NCBI GenBank assembly: GCA_964639275.1
Contig: CAZXCQ010000050.1
Location: 1 to 26,217, forward strand
Length of the DNA stretch: 26,217 bases
Reading direction: 5' to 3'
Source: CAZXCQ01 sp964639275
GTDB lineage: Bacteria; Desulfobacterota; DSM-4660; Desulfatiglandales; Desulfatiglandaceae
Shown in pieces: positions 23,839-26,217 of this stretch (within the stretch, counting starts at the first letter, position 1; the number at the start of each line of letters is the position of its first letter). The position numbers and the translations under genes were made by a program. The notes below the pieces were generated by a model that searched no databases, had not been told where the DNA came from, and was given only the letters and a program-made list of their open reading frames with translations.

Positions 23839-25503
23839 ATGAATAGGGAACAATTCTTTTGGAGTGTAATAGCCTCCTTCCTTGGATCAATGGCCTTTTA
23901 TTTAATATTTGATTATTTTTGGAAAAAAGCAAAAATATCTAATTTAAAGCCTGTTGGGCCAGTCATCATAGTTTTTATTCCGGGTCTTTTAGCCTTTTTA
24001 TTGGTAAAACTCATTTTTAAAGCAGATTTGATTTATTGTATTAATATAGCTTTAATTTCAATCTTAACCATCTCATTCTATATGCTCATCTCCTTTTCTG
24101 TTAAGCTCGGCAAACTTACAATTTTAAGAAATATTCTCGGTATTGCAGAATGGGTTGAATCAACCAAGCCAATCTATTCTGTGAAGAGTTACCTAAATTC
24201 GGTTAGTAGAAATTTTTGTTTTATGGGAATGGGTTTTAGTAAATTCGTCAATTTTTCTGACCCCGATACAGGAGAAAACCTTGAATCCGTTATAGCGAAA
24301 TGTGATAGCGTGGCACCAAGAGAAACAATTAAGATAATGGTTATGAATCCATTTTGTAATCAAATTGACGAATATGAAGTAAAAACAAGTGGACAAAATG
24401 TACCATCTACCCCTGACAAAATAATGCAAAGTCTGCTCTCTATAGAGCACTTCAGAAATAAGGGATACAATATCGAAGTACGTTTTTACCCTAACTCCAT
24501 GAAAGCATTAGCAAACTTTCGACTTTTTTTTGTTGATGGTAAAATATTGTTCGCCAGTTTTTATAAATATCAGAATGAAGGTTATAATGTTCCACAAATT
24601 AAAATTGTAGAACATGATGACAGTAACTTCTATAGACCATTCTCTGAACTATTTAGGTGTTTTTGGGAAAGTGGTGAAGATGCTGATTTCTACAAGATTC
24701 ATATGCCAATTTCAACTGATGATATAATCGATGGTAATAAAATTAATAAAATGAAAGATTTTATAAGAATATCATTGAAAAACCATTTTCCAACAGCAGA
24801 ACTGAAAAAGCTTAATATTTGTTCAGCAGCATTAGCAGGAACAGATAGCGTTGCAGCAATTTTAAAGACAATTAGATCGCGCCAGTTTTCAGCGATTGTA
24901 CCAATAATTATTTCTGTACCAACAGAATATGGCGATCAGCGTTTAAGACTTGAAACAGTTAAAAAGTTACGAAAATATAGTGAGGAGCACTTTGATCAAT
25001 ACAATTCAATAGTTACACATCCAATTATTGCCAGTGATGCTGGCTTATGGGGGAAAATCAACAGTGGTTCGAACCTACTTGAAATTCAGCAGAAATATAA
25101 CGCATATACACCTTGTATAGGCTGTCATTTGTATGTTCATGCTATTAGATGTCATATTTCCAAAGACTTAGGAATCAATCATGTAATTTCAGGCGACCGA
25201 AAATATCATGAAAATATAATAAAGCTAAATCAGTTATCAAACGTTCTTGAAACATTTCAGGCCTTCGCTAAAGAAAATTATGGGACTATTCTATCCTTTC
25301 CATTGGTAGACATAAAAAGCGCTAAAAATATTGATGATATATTAAAATTAGAAAGCGCTTATTTCACCGAAATAAAAGATTTGAATTGTCATTTTGGTAA
25401 GAGTGGGTCCGTCACCGAGTCAGAAATAAATGAGACTTTTCGTTGGGATGAATATTTATTGAAAGAAGCGATTCCCAAATATAAAATCATGATGAGGTAT
25501 TAA
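23839..25503 (+). CDS. Cassette 2 protein A: membrane protein with PLD-like middle and PP-loop ATPase-like C-terminus
   Basis: A 554-residue multidomain protein I cannot assign to a named family. Three membrane helices occupy about residues 5-25, 39-60 and 67-88. Residues ~126-283 resemble a phospholipase-D/HKD-type fold ('IKIMVMNPF', 'VRFYPNSMKALANFRLFFVDG', 'FYRPFSELFRCFWES'), but the HxK histidine is replaced by Phe, so it is probably a sensor rather than a hydrolase. Residues ~326-540 resemble a PP-loop adenylating enzyme: a strand then AGTDS (333-337, against SGGxDS), then PCIGCHLYVHAIR (Cys426, Cys429, His430, His434; possible metal site) and ISGDRKYHE (450-458). The ATG at 23839 has GAGG upstream; an in-frame TTG lies at 23833. 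The next gene starts one base after the stop, so the two act together. Confidence 0.5.
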   Translation: MNREQFFWSVIASFLGSMAFYLIFDYFWKKAKISNLKPVGPVIIVFIPGLLAFLLVKLIFKADLIYCINIALISILTISFYMLISFSVKLGKLTILRNILGIAEWVESTKPIYSVKSYLNSVSRNFCFMGMGFSKFVNFSDPDTGENLESVIAKCDSVAPRETIKIMVMNPFCNQIDEYEVKTSGQNVPSTPDKIMQSLLSIEHFRNKGYNIEVRFYPNSMKALANFRLFFVDGKILFASFYKYQNEGYNVPQIKIVEHDDSNFYRPFSELFRCFWESGEDADFYKIHMPISTDDIIDGNKINKMKDFIRISLKNHFPTAELKKLNICSAALAGTDSVAAILKTIRSRQFSAIVPIIISVPTEYGDQRLRLETVKKLRKYSEEHFDQYNSIVTHPIIASDAGLWGKINSGSNLLEIQQKYNAYTPCIGCHLYVHAIRCHISKDLGINHVISGDRKYHENIIKLNQLSNVLETFQAFAKENYGTILSFPLVDIKSAKNIDDILKLESAYFTEIKDLNCHFGKSGSVTESEINETFRWDEYLLKEAIPKYKIMMRY

Positions 25504-25504
25504 A

Positions 25505-26068
25505 TTGTTTCTTTGCGATGAATCAATAATAAAAGCAATAGATAATAAAAAAATATCTATTGAACCATTTCAAGAAAAATATCTTAGACCTTCTTCTATT
25601 TGTTTCACATTAGGTACAAAACTGATAGTGCCAGATTGGCAGAATAATTTGTTACTTTCAAATTCTAATTCTTACCCCAAAACAAAAGAACAAATTGACT
25701 TAACCAATGCTGAATATTTCATTCAACCTTATGATATAATTTTAGGATCAACCCATGAAAAAATATCATTGAGTAAAAATTTTGCTGGCGTAATTTTTAA
25801 TATTTCAGGCCTATCCCGTATAGGTTTAGAGGTCTGTTCATCCAATTTGATTTCACCTGGGTTTGGTTCAGAGCAACCGTCCACTCTTACACTAGAAATA
25901 TATAACAAAGGAAAATCAGCTATATTATTAGAACCAGGAATAAGGATTTGCCACATTGCATTTGTTCCCTTAGATAATGAATCCAAACAAAATTATGATA
26001 AAGATATAGGGGTTTATTCTAAGCAGGAAGGGCCTAAACACTCGGGCTTTTATAAAAACTACAAATAA
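25505..26068 (+). CDS. Cassette 2 protein B: dCTP deaminase / dUTPase-like protein
   Basis: A 187-residue protein of the dCTP deaminase family (dUTPase-type beta barrel), close to the ~190 residues of E. coli Dcd. The N-terminus (FLCDESIIKAID) matches Dcd. The active-site strand SGLSRIGLEV keeps Ser101 and Arg105, equivalent to Dcd Ser111 and Arg115, and LEIYN keeps Glu131, equivalent to the catalytic Glu138. The C-terminal YSKQEGPKHSG matches the lid over the nucleotide. An Arg next to the serine in Dcd is replaced by Ile, which may change phosphate binding. The expected reaction is dCTP to dUTP (or on to dUMP). The start is TTG at 25505 with GAGG at 25493-25496, one base after protein A's stop. 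Genome-wide Dcd homologues of this kind are used in phage defence. Confidence 0.8.
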   Translation: MFLCDESIIKAIDNKKISIEPFQEKYLRPSSICFTLGTKLIVPDWQNNLLLSNSNSYPKTKEQIDLTNAEYFIQPYDIILGSTHEKISLSKNFAGVIFNISGLSRIGLEVCSSNLISPGFGSEQPSTLTLEIYNKGKSAILLEPGIRICHIAFVPLDNESKQNYDKDIGVYSKQEGPKHSGFYKNYK

Positions 26069-26102
26069 GATGAGAAATATATATTATCTTTACTCTCATC
26101 TT
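26067..26102 (+). terminator. Hairpin after the Dcd-like gene
   Basis: AAGATGAGA (26067-26075) and TCTCATCTT (26094-26102) pair perfectly around an 18-base AT-rich loop, overlapping the stop codon. There is no T-tract, so it may protect the mRNA end rather than terminate. Confidence 0.4.
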
Positions 26103-26109
26103 GCTTAAG

Positions 26110-26193
26110 CCCTAACCAAGGCATTAAGGGCGACGGCAAAAAGCCGCCGCGCCTTATGCCTGCCGAACCCCGCAGTGAGATGAAAAGTTAGGC
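26110..26193 (+). other. attC: attC recombination site of cassette 2
   Basis: R'' is CCCTAAC (26110-26116) and R' is GTTAGGC (26187-26193), 84 bases in all. R'' is the exact complement of the first bases of cassette 2 (GTTAGGG at 23804), which ties the two ends together. The inner arms GGCATTAAGGGCGACGGC and GCCGCCGCGCCTTATGCC pair around AAAAA. The right side carries ~24 unpaired extra bases, so the L boxes are not clear. Confidence 0.75.
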
Positions 26194-26217
26194 GCAATTA
26201 GATTGGTGAAATTGACA
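26188..26217 (+). other. Start of a third cassette, cut by the window edge
   Basis: From the crossover in GTTAGGC onward only 30 bases remain. They contain no start codon that can be judged. A cassette is expected here from the intact R' site just before it. Confidence 0.4.

Larger units (their letters stand above)
22030..26217. mobile_element. Chromosomal integron: intI, attI and at least two gene cassettes (third cut by the window edge)
   Basis: An integron-type tyrosine recombinase on the minus strand faces away from a plus-strand cassette array, the classic integron layout. Cassette 1 is 23161-23804, cassette 2 is 23805-26187, and a third starts at 26188. Cassettes are visibly AT-rich compared with the backbone. 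No transposase or insertion-sequence ends flank intI, so this looks like a resident chromosomal integron. The right boundary lies outside the window. Confidence 0.85.

Noticed and set aside
1..26217. CRISPR array, tRNA or rRNA genes
   Set aside because: No regularly spaced identical repeats and no recognisable tRNA or rRNA sequence; the palindromic repeats are scattered singly.

Overview
The window looks like a chromosomal segment of an anaerobic, organic-acid-using bacterium, most likely a member of the Desulfobacterota (former Deltaproteobacteria). This is inferred from two different TRAP importers, a thiolase paired with a DUF35 zinc-ribbon protein, a 2-oxoacid/acetoin-type dehydrogenase, and mid-GC codon use. 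No rRNA or tRNA gene is visible to confirm the taxon. The last ~3 kb is much more AT-rich and is foreign in character.

Layout. (1) 8-1752, minus strand: a thiolase-fold enzyme and its DUF35 partner; the thiolase lacks the usual nucleophilic cysteine. (2) 2332-5781, plus strand: a TAXI-type TRAP importer (binding protein plus fused permease), divergent from the thiolase pair, with promoter-like sequences facing each way in between. (3) 5901-13550, minus strand: a catabolic block read in the order carboxymuconolactone-decarboxylase-like protein, XRE-cupin regulator, DctP, DctQ, DctM, then E1-alpha, E1-beta and E2 of a 2-oxoacid/acetoin dehydrogenase. The transporter probably feeds the dehydrogenase. 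(4) 13691-19672, minus strand: a tripartite export system (HlyD-type adaptor, ABC ATPase, ABC-2 permease, TolC-like outer membrane channel) followed by a tyrosine phosphatase with an FN3-like N-terminus. (5) 19916-21630, minus strand: a dynamin-like membrane GTPase and a possible tiny membrane protein. (6) 22030-26217: a chromosomal integron. It has an IntI-type integrase on the minus strand, an attI region with striking short palindromes, and cassettes on the plus strand. The cassette ends can be placed because each attC R'' box is complementary to the first bases of its own cassette.

The most interesting cargo is cassette 2 (23805-26187). It is unusually long and holds two tightly coupled genes: a three-TM protein with a PLD-like middle and a PP-loop ATPase-like C-terminus, and a dCTP deaminase/dUTPase-like enzyme that keeps the main catalytic residues. 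This is a plausible, possibly undescribed, nucleotide-targeting anti-phage unit.

A second unifying feature is a family of palindromic intergenic repeats. At least seven full or partial copies lie in the gaps between backbone genes, including a nested ~270 bp palindrome at 3452-3720. I saw none in the integron. No CRISPR array or RNA gene was seen.
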